Source: Actinomadura pelletieri DSM 43383 (GTDB lineage: Bacteria > Actinomycetota > Actinomycetes > Streptosporangiales > Streptosporangiaceae). Taken from it: 64,000 bases of DNA. Location of the stretch: the NCBI RefSeq assembly GCF_003634705.1, contig NZ_RBWU01000005.1, forward strand, positions 434,001 through 498,000, written 5' to 3'. The notes under the pieces were generated by a model. The model ran no database searches. It had not been told where the DNA came from and was given only the letters and a program-made list of their open reading frames with translations. The translations under genes and the position numbers were made by a program. Shown here piece by piece: positions 25,957 through 34,829 of this stretch. The first letter of the stretch is position 1; each line of letters starts with the position of its first letter.

Positions 25957-27240
25957 TCACCCCTGGGCGTTGAAGCGCGGGAACGCCGCGGCGCCGGCGT
26001 AGCGGGCGGCGTCGTCGAGCAGTTCCTCGATGCGCAGGAGCTGGTTGTACTTGGCGACGCGGTCGCTGCGGGCGGGCGCGCCGGTCTTGATCTGGCCGCA
26101 GTTGGTCGCGACGGCCAGGTCGGCGATCGTGGTGTCCTCCGTCTCGCCGGACCGGTGGCTCATCATGCAGCGGTAGCCGCTGGTCTGCGCGAGCGAGACG
26201 GCGTCGAGGGTCTCGCTGAGCGTGCCGATCTGGTTGACCTTGACCAGCAGCGCGTTGGCGGCGCGGGCGCCGATGCCGCGGGCCAGCCGCTCGGGGTTGG
26301 TGACGAACAGGTCGTCGCCGACGATCTGCACCCGGTCACCGACGGCGGCGGTGAGGCCCTCCCAGCCCGGCCAGTCCTCCTCGTCGAGGGGGTCCTCGAT
26401 GGAGACCAGGGGGTACTCGGTGATCAGCGCGCCGTAGTAGGCGGCCATGTCGTCACTGGAGCGCTTGACGCCCTCGAAGGTGTACTGGCCGTCGGAGTGG
26501 AACTCGGTGGCGGCGACGTCGAGGGCGAGCGCGATGTCGCGTCCGGGGACGAAGCCCGCCTTGCCGATCGCCTCCATGATCAGGTCGAGCGCCTCGCGGT
26601 TGCTCGGCAGGTCCGGCGCGAAGCCGCCCTCGTCGCCGAGTCCGGTGGCCAGGCCCTTGGACTTCAGCACCGACTTCAGGGCGTGGTAGGTCTCGGCGCC
26701 CCAGCGCAGCGCCTCCGCGAAGGTGGCGGCCCCGATCGGCGCGATCATGAATTCCTGGACGTCGACGTTGGTGTCGGCGTGCGCGCCGCCGTTCAGGATG
26801 TTCATCATCGGGACGGGCAGCAGATGCGCGTTGGGGCCGCCGACGTAACGGAACAGCGGCAGGCCCGCGGAGTCGGCGGCGGCCTTGGCGACGGCCAGGC
26901 TGACGCCGAGGATCGCGTTGGCGCCGAGCGCCGACTTGGCCGGGGTGCCGTCCAGGTCGACCAGCAGCTGGTCGATCAGCCGCTGGTCGGACGCCGGGTA
27001 GCCGACGAGCTTCTCGTCGATGGTCTCGTTGACGGCCTTGACGGCGTTCCGGACGCCCTTGCCGCCGTAGCGCTCACCGCCGTCCCGCAGTTCGACGGCC
27101 TCGAACTGGCCGGTGGAGGCCCCGCTCGGCACGGCGGCGTGCGCCTCGGTCCCATCGGCGAGCAGGACCTCGACCTCGACGGTCGGATTGCCGCGGGAGT
27201 CCAGGATCTCCCTGGCGAGTACGGCCTCGATCGACGACAC
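25957..27240 (-). CDS. eno: Enolase
   Basis: A 427-residue enolase converting 2-phosphoglycerate to phosphoenolpyruvate in glycolysis. Typical segments are AREILDSRGNPTVEVEV at the start, the loop PSGASTGQFEAVELRDGG, the metal ligand region SIEDPLDEEDW, VGDDLFVTN, KVNQIGTLSETLDAV and the signature SHRSGETEDTTIADLAVA. The start is GTG 27240 with AGGGGG upstream; a longer open frame exists but is not protein-like. An inverted repeat lies in the leader (27269-27289). Confidence 0.96.
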   Translation of the reverse strand: MSSIEAVLAREILDSRGNPTVEVEVLLADGTEAHAAVPSGASTGQFEAVELRDGGERYGGKGVRNAVKAVNETIDEKLVGYPASDQRLIDQLLVDLDGTPAKSALGANAILGVSLAVAKAAADSAGLPLFRYVGGPNAHLLPVPMMNILNGGAHADTNVDVQEFMIAPIGAATFAEALRWGAETYHALKSVLKSKGLATGLGDEGGFAPDLPSNREALDLIMEAIGKAGFVPGRDIALALDVAATEFHSDGQYTFEGVKRSSDDMAAYYGALITEYPLVSIEDPLDEEDWPGWEGLTAAVGDRVQIVGDDLFVTNPERLARGIGARAANALLVKVNQIGTLSETLDAVSLAQTSGYRCMMSHRSGETEDTTIADLAVATNCGQIKTGAPARSDRVAKYNQLLRIEELLDDAARYAGAAAFPRFNAQG

Positions 27241-27268
27241 GGGGAACCCCCTGAAGAGCGATATGACC

Positions 27269-27289
27269 GGATGTGGATCTGTCACATCC
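27269..27289. promoter_or_regulatory. Inverted repeat in the eno leader (operator candidate)
   Basis: GGATGTG (27269-27275), seven bases, then CACATCC (27283-27289) form a perfect 7-7-7 palindrome beginning 29 bp before the enolase start codon and reading into the sensor-kinase side. It could be a protein-binding site or a small hairpin in the leader RNA. Confidence 0.4.
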
Positions 27290-27506
27290 GTGCGGTTCTG
27301 TGCAGCCACCGAGCCTATCGGCGCGCCCCCCGCCCCGCCCAACTGGCTCGCCGCTCCCGGCCGCCGGGGCCGCCACCGGACGTTCCGCGGACCGTCCGAC
27401 CGGACGCGGCTGAACGATCTTTTACCTGCCCAGCACGGTCGTGTTTGCCCTGTTCCGGCAAGAAAGACCGGGTACTGCCAGGAACAGTTCCGGGAGGTCG
27501 CCATAC

Positions 27507-28936
27507 GTGTCCGCCCCACCCAGTCCAAAGGTCGCGATGACGGGTCTCGTGGACCGGGCCCCCGCCTGACCCGATGGCTCTGGCGGACCGCGCTGCGCCA
27601 TCCGGAACTGCGCGTACGGGTCACGCTCGTGGCCGTGCTGGTCGCCCTCGTCCTGTTCACGGCGATGTCGGTACTGGTGCTGGCGGGCGGCCGGGAGCAG
27701 GCCCACACCGACGCCGTCCTGGACATCTCCCAGGACGGCCGCCGGGTGATGGTCGCGATCAACAACGGCACCCTGGGATCGGAGATCGGCGGCTCGGGCG
27801 GCGAGCTGCTCCAGGTCCTGGACGAGCGGGGCCGGGTGGTCGCGGCGTCCCCCCGGATGCGCGGCCGCGCGCCGGTGCGGTTCCCGCCGCCCGTGCCGAC
27901 GGACGATCGCCGGGAAGGGCGCAGTTGCGACGTCGACGCGCCCGGCGGACGCTGTTTCCTCATCGTCGAGTACCGGGTGCAGACCGGGACGTCCACCTAT
28001 TTCGTCTTCTCGCTGGCGCCCGATCCGGGGCTGCTGCCACAGCCGAAGCTCGCCCTGCTGCTGTTGATGGGCACCCTGGGAGGCACCCTGCTCGTGGGTT
28101 ATGGGACGTGGCGGTCGGTGAGCCGCACGCTGCGCCCGGTCGACGAGATCCGCCGCGAGCTGGACGAGATCACCGCGACGGACCTGGAGCGCCGGGTGCC
28201 CGAACCGTCCCGGCTCGACGAGGTGGGACGGCTCGCGCGGAGCATCAACGCGACGCTCGACCGGCTGGAGCAGGCGGTCGCCCGGCAGCGCGCCTTCGTG
28301 GTCGATGTGTCCCACGAGCTGCGCAGCCCGCTCGCCGCGCTGCGGATGGAACTGGAACTGGCGCTGTCGGACCCGGACGACACCGATCTGCCGGAGGCGC
28401 TGCGGGCCATCCTCGCCAACACCGACCGGCTGACGGCGGTGGTGGACGACCTGCGGGCGCTGACCCGTCTCACCGCCGACCGGAACTTCCCGCGCGAGGA
28501 AGTGGACCTGACCGAACTCGTCGACGAGGAGGTGCTGCGCCGCCCGCTCCGCACCCAGGTGACGGTCCTGGCCGAGGGGGCGGTGACGGTGGACGGCGGC
28601 CGCCGCGAACTGGCCCGGCTGCTGACGAACCTGATCGACAACGCCGACCGGCACGCGGCCTCGGAGGTGACGGTGATCCTGGGCACGCAGGAGGACCCGC
28701 CGACCGCCGTGGTGGAGGTGATCGACGACGGGACCGGTGTCGCGCCCGAGGACCGGGAGCGGGTGTTCGAACGGTTCGCGCGCCTCGCGGAGGGCCGTCA
28801 CCGCGACGCCGGAGGCACCGGGCTCGGTCTCGCGATCTCCCGCGACATCGCCGAGGCGCATGACGGTTCGCTCGTCCTCACCGACCGTCTCGACGGCGCC
28901 CCCGGCGCCCGTTTCGTCCTACGCCTGCCCCGCTGA
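27507..28936 (+). CDS. Sensor histidine kinase, orphan, with uncertain or frameshifted start
   Basis: A two-helix membrane kinase. Helix 1 is LVAVLVALVLFTAMSVLVLA and helix 2 is LALLLLMGTLGGTLLVGYG. Between them lies a ~100-residue outside sensor with two cysteines (SCDVDAPGGRC). Then come HAMP, the phospho-His box VDVSHELRSPLAALRME, N box LIDNADRHA and ATP boxes DDGTGVAPEDRERVFERF and GGTGLGLAIS. No response regulator is near. The start is a problem: GTG 27507 has an excellent GGGAGG but its frame ends at TGA 27567, whereas the kinase frame has no ATG, GTG or TTG nearby (nearest GTG 27290). A one-base change in the C-rich run at 27558-27563 would join them. Confidence 0.8.
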
Positions 28937-29028
28937 CCCGCAGGCCGACCCGCAGGCCGACCCGCAGGTGCAACCCGCAGGTGAACGGACCCCGCCATGG
29001 ACGGGGCCCGCGATGGTGGACGGACCGC

Positions 29029-29259
29029 TCAAGCCTCCCCGAGTTCGACGCGAAGGCGTTCGCGCTCGTACTCCAGCAGTTCGATCTGGCCTTCCAGTTC
29101 CTGCCGGGCGGCGAGGTACTGGCCGGAGTCGACGTTGTCACCGGCGTCGCCGGACGGCGGGGTGAGGTCGGCGCGCAACCGGTCGAGGGACTCGTCGATG
29201 TCACGGAGCCGGGTGCGGCGGTCGTCCTCGTCCCGCCCGCCCGTACTGCTCTGGTTCAT
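29029..29259 (-). CDS. Small coiled-coil protein
   Basis: A 76-residue acidic protein predicted to be almost all helix, with heptad-like leucines in RLRDIDESLDRLRADL and ARQELEGQIELLEYERERLR. No membrane segment, no known family. ATG 29259 follows GGGAGGAAAATCAC, so the ribosome-binding site is good. It is separated by 77 bp from the upstream oxidoreductase gene on the same strand and may be cotranscribed. Function unknown. Confidence 0.65.
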   Translation of the reverse strand: MNQSSTGGRDEDDRRTRLRDIDESLDRLRADLTPPSGDAGDNVDSGQYLAARQELEGQIELLEYERERLRVELGEA

Positions 29260-29336
29260 GTGATTTTCCTCCCGTGGGGCTGCATGCCCGTAACGGGGCG
29301 AAATAGTGCTCGCCGGGCGCCCGATCGAACCCGGCG

Positions 29337-30296
29337 TCAGACGCGGATCACGGTCTTGCCGCGCGCACCGCCCACCCGGTTGACGGCGAGGGCGTCCGGT
29401 GTCTCCTCCAGCGGGATCTCGCGTTCGACGCGGACGCGCAGGTCACCCGCGTCGATGAGGTCGGACAGCCGCTCCAGCGCGGCGGCCGAGGGCCGGTCGT
29501 CCAGGTTGACGGCGCGCAGGCCCTTGGCCTCCATGGAGTCGGGGTGGACGGCCCAGACGGCGCTGAGGTACGTCCCGCCGGGCCGCAGCAACCGCGCGAG
29601 GTTCTCGGTGGTGGAGGTGTCGCCGACCAGGTCGAGGACGGCGTCGATCCCATCGTCGTGGACGGCCAGCACCTTGGCGTTGAGTTCGCTCAGCGGCCGG
29701 TCGGCGTGGGAGTAGTCGACGGTCTCGTCCGCGCCGAGGCGCCGCATCGTTCCGGCCATGTCGGCGCGGGCGGTGGCGATGACCTTGACGCCCGCGAGGG
29801 ACGCGAGTTGCACGAGGCACTGTCCGACGCCGCCGGTCGCGCCGACGACGAGGACGGTCTGTCCGGCCTCGACCCGCGCCTGCTCCAGCATCGCGAGCGC
29901 CGCCGAACCCACGGTCGGCACCGCCGCGGCCTCGGTGTAGATCATTCCGTCGGGGATCCTGGCGACCGGGCCGTCCTCCCGGACGACGGCGTACTCGGCG
30001 AACGCGCCAAGGCCCCGGTCCGGCGCGGCGAAGATCCCGTAGACCTGTTCGCCGTGCCGCAGCCGGGTCACGCCCGCGCCGACCTCGTCCACGACGCCCG
30101 CGCCGTCCTGGCCGAGGATCAGCGGGAACGACGCGTCGACGGTGTCCTTCAGCATCCCGTCGGCGAGTTTCCAGTCGAGCGGGTTCAGCCCCGCCGCGAT
30201 CACCTTCACCAGGATCTCTCCGGGCCCCGGCACCGGACGCGGCAGGTACATCGGCGCCGGTGTGGCACCGTACTCGGACACGGCGATGGCTCGCAT
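29337..30296 (-). CDS. Zinc-independent medium-chain oxidoreductase (quinone-reductase-like)
   Basis: A 319-residue NADP(H)-dependent reductase of the MDR superfamily. The GroES-like N-terminal half shows PGPGEILVKVIAAGLNPLDW and LGQDGAGVVDEVG; the nucleotide site is VLVVGATGGVGQ. The Cys/His zinc ligands of true alcohol dehydrogenases are absent, so it belongs with quinone oxidoreductases/enoyl reductases. ATG 30296. The region between it and the PBP gene (30297-30473) contains two copies of gtcgcacgggtg. Substrate unknown. Confidence 0.82.
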   Translation of the reverse strand: MRAIAVSEYGATPAPMYLPRPVPGPGEILVKVIAAGLNPLDWKLADGMLKDTVDASFPLILGQDGAGVVDEVGAGVTRLRHGEQVYGIFAAPDRGLGAFAEYAVVREDGPVARIPDGMIYTEAAAVPTVGSAALAMLEQARVEAGQTVLVVGATGGVGQCLVQLASLAGVKVIATARADMAGTMRRLGADETVDYSHADRPLSELNAKVLAVHDDGIDAVLDLVGDTSTTENLARLLRPGGTYLSAVWAVHPDSMEAKGLRAVNLDDRPSAAALERLSDLIDAGDLRVRVEREIPLEETPDALAVNRVGGARGKTVIRV

Positions 30297-30473
30297 GACG
30301 ATCGTCCCCCCGATCGGATTTCCGCAAGATCTGCGCAGGTCAACACCCGATCGTTGATCTACCCGCCGTCCGGATGATCACACGGCGCGGTTCCGTGGCG
30401 CGGGTCGCATCGACGGGTCGCACGGGTGGTCGCACGGGTGGGTCAATGCCCGGGGAAGGCGGGCGAAACCGGG

Positions 30474-32951
30474 TCAGCCCGGGGCCTGTTGCCCGCCCTC
30501 GCCGGGCAGACCCGGGAAGGTCGGCGGCGGGGTGACCGGTGGGATCGGCGGCAGCGGATCGCCGTCGCGCGGGCCCGGTCCCTTGCTGACGCGCAGCGTG
30601 ACGGTCTCGCCCGGTTCCACGGAGCCGGGATCGGGCGTCATCTCCGCGACGCTGCCCTTGGGGAACTCGCGGGACTTGACGGGCCTGCCCACGACGACCT
30701 TGAACTCGGCGGCGCGGAGCCTCTTGACGGCCTCGTCCAGCTTCATGCCGCGCACGTCGGGCAGCTTGACCTTCTCCTCACCCGATCCCTGGCTGAAGAA
30801 GTGGGACGGCGGGCGGCGGAACGAGGACGCGGGCGTGTCCGACAGCGCGCCGAGCATGCTCTGTCTCCAGATCGGCGCGGGGATCGTCGCGCCGAACACG
30901 GCGCCGTAGCAGCGGCCGTCCATGCACAGGCTGTCCATCGGGTACTTGTAGCCGCCGCGCGGGTCGCCGACCCACACGGCCGCGGCGAGGTCCGGTGTGT
31001 AGCCGGCGAACCAGGCGGCGGAGTAGTCGTCGACCGTGCCGGTCTTGCCCGCGGCGTCGCGGCCGAGGCCCAGGCCGCGCGCCGTGCCCTTGGTGAGGAC
31101 GCCGCTCAGCACATGGTTGACGGCGTCCGCGACGCCCTTGTCCATGGCCTGCCTGCACTCGCGCGGCGGAACCTCCAACTCTTCTCCGGCCGCGTTGGTG
31201 ATCTTCTTGATGGCGATCGGCTCGCAGTACTTGCCGCGGGCGCCGAACGCCGCGTACGCGGCCGCGAGCCGCAGCGGCGAGACGGGGTTGGACCCGAGCG
31301 TGAAGGACGGGACCTCCTCCAGCGGCTTGCCGTTGGCCTGCCGCATTCCGAGCTTCTCCGCCATCTTGACCGAGTCGCAGAGGCCGACCTCCTTCTCCAG
31401 GGCGAGGAAGAAGGTGTTGACGGAGTGGTGGGTGCCGGTGACGAGGCTGAACTTCTTGCCGCCCTCACCGTCGGCGGCGTTGCCCAGCGACGCGGACGCG
31501 TCACCGACGCGCTCGCCGTCGCAGTTGCGGTAGCCGACCGGTGTGTACTTGCGCGGCGCGAACAGCCGGGTGCCGAACGGCATGCCCTCGTCCAGCGCGG
31601 CGGCCAGCGTGAACGCCTTGAACGTGGACCCGGCCTGCATACCGATGCTGGACCCGTGGCTGGCGTCGGCGGCGAAGTTGATCCAGGTCTTGCCGCGTTC
31701 CTTGTCGGGGCCGAGCTCGCGGTCGACGACCATCGCCTTGATCTCGCCGGTGCCCGGCTCGACCATCACTTCGGCCGCGGCCTTGCGCGCGGAGTTCTTG
31801 GGCGGGACGTGCCCGTCCACCGCGCGCTGCGCGGCCTTCTGCGCGCGCCGGTCCATGGTGGTGTGGATGGTGAGGCCGCCGCGTTTGAGCAGCTTCTCCC
31901 GGACGTCCGCCGTCTGGCCGAACACCGGGTTCGTCAGGATCTCCCGCTGCACGTAGTCGCAGAAGAACGGTGCCTCGCTCGTCACGCAGCCGCTCTTGAC
32001 GTTGTCGACCTTCAACCGGATCGGCAGTCTCGCCGTGGCCTCCGCCGTGGCGCGGTCGATCCAGCCGAGGTCGGCCATCCGCTTCAGGACGACGTTGCGC
32101 CGGTCGCGGGCCGCGGTCGGGTGCTGGGTCGGGTCGTAGGCGTAGGGGTAGCGGACGATCCCGGCGAGCAGCGCCGCCTCGGCGAGGTTCAGTTCCGACG
32201 CGTGCTTGGAGAAGTAGTGCCGGGACGCCGCCTCGATGCCGTAGGCGCCGTCGCCGTAGTAGGCGATGTTGAGGTAGCGGCGCAGGATCTCGTCCTTGGT
32301 GAACCGCTTCTCCAGCGCGACCGCGTACTTCAGTTCCCGGATCTTGCGCGCGGCGGAGACCTCCTGGGCCTCCTTGCGCTCGGTGTCCGACTCGGCCTGG
32401 GTGATCAGCAGGTTCTTGACGTACTGCTGGGTGAGGCCGGAACCGCCCTGCTGGACCTGGCCGCTGCCGAGGTTGCTCAGGAACGCCCGGAGCGTTCCCT
32501 GGGCGTCGATGGCGCCGTGGTCGTAGAAACGACTGTCCTCGATGGCCAGCACCGCGATGCGGAGAACGGGAGCGATCTGCGACAGGGGGACGTCCACCCG
32601 GTTCTGGTAGAAGAACGTGGCGATGGTGCGTCCGCCCGCGTCGAGGATCCTGGACCGCTGCGGAACGCCGGAGGTCGTTAATCCCTTGGGCTCGGCCTGG
32701 AACCAGCGCGCCGCGTCGCGCGCGCCGATGCCCGCCGCGCACGTGGTGGGGAGCAGTACGAGCGCGACGAGAAGCCCCGACAGGCCGCTGAGCGTGCTCA
32801 GGCCCCGGAACGCGCGCGCCCGCTCGCGGCGGGAGGTGGAGGGAGCGAAGAAACGACGGCGGGAGCGGCGGGTGGGGCGAGGGCGCGCCGGAATCGGGAC
32901 GCCCGACACTCTTTCGGGGTCCCCGGAGTCCTCATCCGCCTCAGCCGACAC
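30474..32951 (-). CDS. Class A penicillin-binding protein with PASTA domain
   Basis: About 825 residues. A basic cytoplasmic tail leads to one helix (LSGLLVALVLLPTTCAAGI), then the GT51 transglycosylase (IEDSRFYDHGAIDAQGTLRA; QGGSGLTQQYVKNLL). The transpeptidase has S-x-x-K in GSTFKAF, S-x-N in HSVNTF and GKTGTVDDYSAAWFAGYTP. One PASTA module follows (LPDVRGMKLDEAVKRLRAAE), then a Pro-rich tail. It polymerises and cross-links peptidoglycan; PASTA may bind muropeptides or guide localisation. The GTG start at 32951 has only a weak ribosome-binding site, so the start may be elsewhere. It lies 79 bp downstream of mazG on the same strand. Confidence 0.92.
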   Translation of the reverse strand: MSAEADEDSGDPERVSGVPIPARPRPTRRSRRRFFAPSTSRRERARAFRGLSTLSGLSGLLVALVLLPTTCAAGIGARDAARWFQAEPKGLTTSGVPQRSRILDAGGRTIATFFYQNRVDVPLSQIAPVLRIAVLAIEDSRFYDHGAIDAQGTLRAFLSNLGSGQVQQGGSGLTQQYVKNLLITQAESDTERKEAQEVSAARKIRELKYAVALEKRFTKDEILRRYLNIAYYGDGAYGIEAASRHYFSKHASELNLAEAALLAGIVRYPYAYDPTQHPTAARDRRNVVLKRMADLGWIDRATAEATARLPIRLKVDNVKSGCVTSEAPFFCDYVQREILTNPVFGQTADVREKLLKRGGLTIHTTMDRRAQKAAQRAVDGHVPPKNSARKAAAEVMVEPGTGEIKAMVVDRELGPDKERGKTWINFAADASHGSSIGMQAGSTFKAFTLAAALDEGMPFGTRLFAPRKYTPVGYRNCDGERVGDASASLGNAADGEGGKKFSLVTGTHHSVNTFFLALEKEVGLCDSVKMAEKLGMRQANGKPLEEVPSFTLGSNPVSPLRLAAAYAAFGARGKYCEPIAIKKITNAAGEELEVPPRECRQAMDKGVADAVNHVLSGVLTKGTARGLGLGRDAAGKTGTVDDYSAAWFAGYTPDLAAAVWVGDPRGGYKYPMDSLCMDGRCYGAVFGATIPAPIWRQSMLGALSDTPASSFRRPPSHFFSQGSGEEKVKLPDVRGMKLDEAVKRLRAAEFKVVVGRPVKSREFPKGSVAEMTPDPGSVEPGETVTLRVSKGPGPRDGDPLPPIPPVTPPPTFPGLPGEGGQQAPG

Positions 32952-33030
32952 GCGCTCAGAGTAGACGCGCGACCGCGGTCGTACCACCCCATTGGCGATA
33001 TTTCGGCGAATACCTCGCGAATCAGACGTG

Positions 33031-34125
33031 TCAGGCGTCGTCTTTCCGCTGGTCTCCGCCGCTTCGCGGTTGCCGTTGTTCCCACGCTCGGACACGATCG
33101 CGGAATACCCGGGAAACCGCCCGCAACTCGGACTCGGCGTCCACTCCCCGCTCCGCCGCCTCGCCGACGATCGCGAAGAGCCGCGCGCCCACCTCGCTCC
33201 CGGCGCCCGGCTCACCCGCCGCTGATCCGCCCGCCCCGGACTCGCCCGCCCCGGACTCGGCCGCCCCGGACTCGGCCGTGAGGTTCTCCGCGAGGTCGGC
33301 GGGGGCGTTCATGCGCGCGGCGCGGCGCCGCAACTGCGCGGCGAGCGACAGCGCGGGCTGTCCCATCGGAACGCCGTCCAGCGCCGACGCGTCCGCGCCG
33401 CTCTTCTCCGCCCGCTCCGCCGCCTTGATCTGCTCCCAGTTGGCGTTGACCTCGTCGGCGCCGGAGACGGTCACGTCCCCGAACACGTGCGGATGGCGCC
33501 GGACGAGCTTGTCGACGATCGCGCCCGCCACATCGTCGATCGTGAACGCGGTGTCGTCGTCGCGCTCGGCCGCGACCACCGAGTGGAACGCCACCTGCAT
33601 CAGCACATCGCCGAGTTCCTCGCGCAGCGCGCCGTAGTCGCCCGACTCGATCGTGTCGAGGACCTCGTACGCCTCCTCCAGCAGGTACGGGACGAGGGTC
33701 GCGTGGGTCTGCTTGCGGTCCCACGGGCATTCGCGGCGCAGCGTGTCCATCACCGACACCAGATCGAGGAGCCGCGCGCCGGGCAGGTCGTACGACCCGT
33801 GCAGCACCTCCACGTCCAGCGGCTCGCTCTCCGTGTCGGTGGAGGCGACCTCGACCACAAGACGGCCGATCTCGCGCATCAGGGCCTCGTCGCCGTCCGG
33901 CGCGGCGACCCACAGGACGTCCGCGCGGCGCGCGTCGGCGACCAGCCGGGCCGGGTCGGGCTCGTCCACGACCTCCGGGGCGATCCCGGCGTCGTGCAGG
34001 GACGGCAGCAGCGGATGCCCCGCGCGGATCCCGACCGTGGAGGCCGACCGGAGCGCGTCCCAGGCGCGCCAGGTCAGCAGGCCCGGCGCCACCCGGTGCG
34101 TGGTCGCGAGCAGTGTCAGGCTCAT
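33031..34125 (-). CDS. mazG: MazG-type nucleoside triphosphate pyrophosphohydrolase with degenerate N-terminal domain
   Basis: A 364-residue protein. The MazG core is seen in LRRECPWDRKQTHATLVPYL, LEEAYEVLDTIESGDYGALR and EELGDVLMQVAFHS, with the E-E-x-x-E and E-x-x-D metal ligands. The first ~115 residues look like a shortened tetrapyrrole-methylase-like domain, as in long actinobacterial/clostridial MazG proteins, without a clear SAM site. The C-terminal region has a Gly-Ala-Ser-Glu-rich repeat (~285-310). It cleaves non-canonical NTPs or modulates nucleotide pools. ATG 34125, 5 bp from the upstream lipoprotein gene, so the two share an mRNA. Confidence 0.88.
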   Translation of the reverse strand: MSLTLLATTHRVAPGLLTWRAWDALRSASTVGIRAGHPLLPSLHDAGIAPEVVDEPDPARLVADARRADVLWVAAPDGDEALMREIGRLVVEVASTDTESEPLDVEVLHGSYDLPGARLLDLVSVMDTLRRECPWDRKQTHATLVPYLLEEAYEVLDTIESGDYGALREELGDVLMQVAFHSVVAAERDDDTAFTIDDVAGAIVDKLVRRHPHVFGDVTVSGADEVNANWEQIKAAERAEKSGADASALDGVPMGQPALSLAAQLRRRAARMNAPADLAENLTAESGAAESGAGESGAGGSAAGEPGAGSEVGARLFAIVGEAAERGVDAESELRAVSRVFRDRVRAWEQRQPRSGGDQRKDDA

Positions 34126-34130
34126 GCGCC

Positions 34131-34787
34131 TCAGATACCCGAATCGGGGCTGGACAGCCGGTACCGGACGGGCCCGACCCCGACCTCACGCGGGTCGTAG
34201 TTCCCATACCGGGGGTTGACGTCGATGTCCATGGCGCTCGCGGTGCCGCGGAACAGCCCCGGCCACTGCATCCCCGCCTGCCGCACCGCGATCTGCGTGG
34301 CGACGAGCCGGGCCAGGTCACGGGTGTACCGGCGGGGCAGCCCGCTGGCGAGCGTGATCGACTCGGCGCCGCCCCGCACGGTCGGCGGACGGCCCATGAT
34401 CCGGTTGGCGTCCGCGTCGAGCAGCCCGACCGCCTGGTCGACCTGCGTTCCGGTGACCTTCACCCCGGCCCGCTCGGCCGCCTCCTCGGCGACCCGGAAG
34501 TTGATCAGCAGGGTGAGCGCGCCCCGCACGTCGGAGTCGGACTCACCGGCGAGCTGCGCCGGATCGCCGGGGTTGGCGCGCAGCTGGTTGGCCACCGGGT
34601 CGGCGCGGAACTGCTCCCGCCAGTCGCGGACGGTCTGGCTGAGCGTGGTGACGGTGATGCGGTCGTCGTCCACCACCGCGGCGGCTCCGACCTTGGGGGA
34701 GCCTCCGCAACCGGTCAGCGCGCCGGCCGCGACCAGGGCCACGGCCACGACCTTCGCTGACTTGCCGGGCACGGACTTACCAGGCAC
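34131..34787 (-). CDS. SurA-N-like lipoprotein
   Basis: A 218-residue lipoprotein. The lipobox is GALTGC (C27), after a short basic start and hydrophobic stretch. The mature part resembles the SurA N-terminal chaperone domain (VVDDDRITVTTLSQTVRDWR; LINFRVAEEAAERAGVKVTG) and has no PPIase domain. In actinobacteria such a gene typically lies between mfd and mazG, as here. It starts at GTG 34787, 42 bp after mfd. A role in folding or sorting exported proteins is inferred from the family. Confidence 0.75.
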   Translation of the reverse strand: MPGKSVPGKSAKVVAVALVAAGALTGCGGSPKVGAAAVVDDDRITVTTLSQTVRDWREQFRADPVANQLRANPGDPAQLAGESDSDVRGALTLLINFRVAEEAAERAGVKVTGTQVDQAVGLLDADANRIMGRPPTVRGGAESITLASGLPRRYTRDLARLVATQIAVRQAGMQWPGLFRGTASAMDIDVNPRYGNYDPREVGVGPVRYRLSSPDSGI

Positions 34788-34829
34788 GGAAACCTCGTCT
34801 CGTCGTGATCAAGTGGAATTCGCGTCAGA

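Noticed and set aside
30426..32681. Long plus-strand reading frame of 751 codons across the PBP gene
   Set aside because: It is opposite the clearly conserved PBP frame and its translation is low-complexity Arg/Gly/Ala/Val sequence with no domain; a GC-skew artefact.
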